A DNA stretch of 5,538 nt from Phycisphaerae bacterium (GTDB lineage Bacteria; Planctomycetota; Phycisphaerae; UBA1845): assembly GCA_029260195.1 (NCBI GenBank), contig JAJDDS010000345.1, positions 1-5,538 of the forward strand, given 5' to 3'. The notes under the pieces were generated by a model, which was not told where the DNA came from, did no database searches, and saw only the letters and a list, made by a program, of their open reading frames with translations. Made by a program: the position numbers and the translations under genes. Below, piece after piece: positions 5,122 through 5,538 of this stretch (position 1 is its first letter; each line of letters opens with the position of its first letter).

Positions 5122-5391
5122 ATGGCTGAAGGCAAACCGTTTTGTATCTCGAAGTGGGCTGTTTGGAAGGCGTGGACGAAAGTTCGGGCCAACCAGGGAG
5201 CCGCCGGGATTGACGGCGTTTCGGTAACCCGGTTCGAGAGGAAGCTGAAGAACAACCTCTATCGGATCTGGAACCGGATGTCGTCTGGGTCGTACGTCCC
5301 TCTGTTGCCGGCGGTCAAGAAGCGCGGGAATCCGGCGGGGTCGAGGGATGGATTGGCCCGGGTTCTTGCAGCGACATCCCGAGTGAACTGA
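5122..5391 (+). pseudogene. ltrA: Group II intron reverse transcriptase/maturase, N-terminal fragment
   Basis: ATG at 5122 follows GGGAGG with a short spacer. Residues 1-58 (from MAEGKPFCISKWAVWKAW through QGAAGIDGVSV to NRMSSGSY) are the typical N-terminal reverse transcriptase region (RT0/RT1) of LtrA-like intron-encoded proteins. After SGSY the usual Phe-Pro-Pro-Pro-Val continuation is replaced by VPLLPAVKKRGNPAG and a stop at 5389, so the last ~30 residues are unrelated sequence read by chance. Intact proteins are over 400 residues. The palm with its YADD catalytic motif, the maturase X domain and any endonuclease are all missing. A GTG at 5071 is in frame but lies inside intron RNA structure and lacks homology. 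The symbol names the family only. Confidence 0.85.
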
Positions 5392-5538
5392 GCATACCGC
5401 CGATGGAGACAGCTTGACCACGGCGGGGCTTGGGTGCAGGCAACGGCAAGAGCTGCCAGATGCCGTCGGGGTGTCCGTGTCGCCACGGGCGGTGGGCGAT
5501 GAGGCCCAACGCCAGCAGTCGCGACAGCGCCTGATCAA
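5315..5538 (-). CDS. C-terminal part of an unrecognised protein, possible winged-helix segment
   Basis: An open frame enters from the right window edge and ends with TGA at 5317-5315, showing 73 residues. The visible start, DQALSRLLALGLIAHRPWR, followed by GHPDGIWQLLPLP, resembles the recognition helix and beta-wing of a winged helix-turn-helix (helix, then a Trp-bearing hairpin). This is a weak structural reading, not a family assignment. The tail, rich in Pro, Ser and Gly, looks disordered. The stop lies ~20 bases from the broken end of the group II intron, so the deletion or rearrangement junction falls just behind this gene. It may be intact, or its last codons may be altered by the junction. 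Other minus-strand frames over the same bases lack this helix-like pattern. Confidence 0.5.
   Translation of the reverse strand, partial: DQALSRLLALGLIAHRPWRHGHPDGIWQLLPLPAPKPRRGQAVSIGGMLSSLGMSLQEPGPIHPSTPPDSRAS

Larger units (their letters stand above)
4605..5296 (+). mobile_element. Group II intron, 5' part (domains I-III and start of domain IV)
   Basis: The element begins GTGTGC at 4605, matching the GUGYG 5' consensus of group II introns. The boundary is fixed independently by EBS/IBS pairing with the flanking DNA. About 500 bases of structured, non-coding RNA sequence precede the reverse transcriptase start at 5122, the usual layout with the protein in domain IV. A domain III block ends at 5070. 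At about 5296 the reverse transcriptase reading loses homology and unrelated sequence begins. The rest of the protein, domains V and VI and the 3' exon are absent from the window, so the intron cannot splice or move. The right boundary is estimated from protein similarity and may be off by about ten bases. Confidence 0.85.

Noticed and set aside
5392..5538. Continuation of the group II intron (domains V and VI) after the broken reverse transcriptase
   Set aside because: No domain V-like hairpin with its catalytic AGC/GAGCCG pattern is present. The DNA instead reads as a minus-strand gene.

Overview
The window is GC-rich bacterial DNA. It looks like accessory DNA with low gene density. The best clue to its origin is a secreted PEP-CTERM protein (3360-3914) ending in a Pro-Glu-Pro / hydrophobic / RRRR tail. 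Such proteins are common in planctomycetes (Phycisphaerae-like lineages) and other exosortase-bearing, biofilm-forming Gram-negatives. The taxonomic call is an inference, not a proof.

Left part (1-2171). A minus-strand Cro/CI (XRE) helix-turn-helix regulator runs off the left edge (704 to 1). Its promoter (807-835, minus) is close to the sigma-70 consensus, TTGAAT-17 bp-TATAAT. About 570 bases follow with no gene I can support. Next come two very small plus-strand reading frames. The first (31 codons, 1409-1504) has a textbook Shine-Dalgarno sequence and the second (1520-1702) is doubtful. A convincing but unrecognised minus-strand gene of 125 codons lies at 1794-2171.

Middle part (2172-3998). 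About 900 bases are mostly non-coding. They hold one doubtful 46-codon frame, several short perfect hairpins, and then a promoter-like pair at 3091-3120. That promoter would start a structured RNA of about 165 nt ending in a strong intrinsic terminator (3245-3291). The PEP-CTERM gene begins 68 bases after that terminator and has its own terminator at 3960-3998. The leader RNA is therefore either a stand-alone small RNA gene or an attenuated, riboswitch-like leader of the PEP-CTERM gene. An 11-bp long-range pairing across the terminator makes the second option worth testing.

Right part (4006-5538). This is a nested graveyard of mobile elements. The 3' half of an ISL3-family transposase gene (minus strand) is interrupted by the 5' part of a group II intron (plus strand, starting GTGTGC at 4605). 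The intron's EBS1 and EBS2 match the flanking transposase sequence exactly where retrohoming predicts, so the insertion point is well supported. The intron keeps domain III and the first ~58 codons of its reverse transcriptase/maturase, then breaks off near 5296. Beyond the break is the C-terminal end of an unrelated minus-strand gene, possibly with a winged-helix segment, that continues past the right edge.

I see no tRNA, rRNA or CRISPR array.
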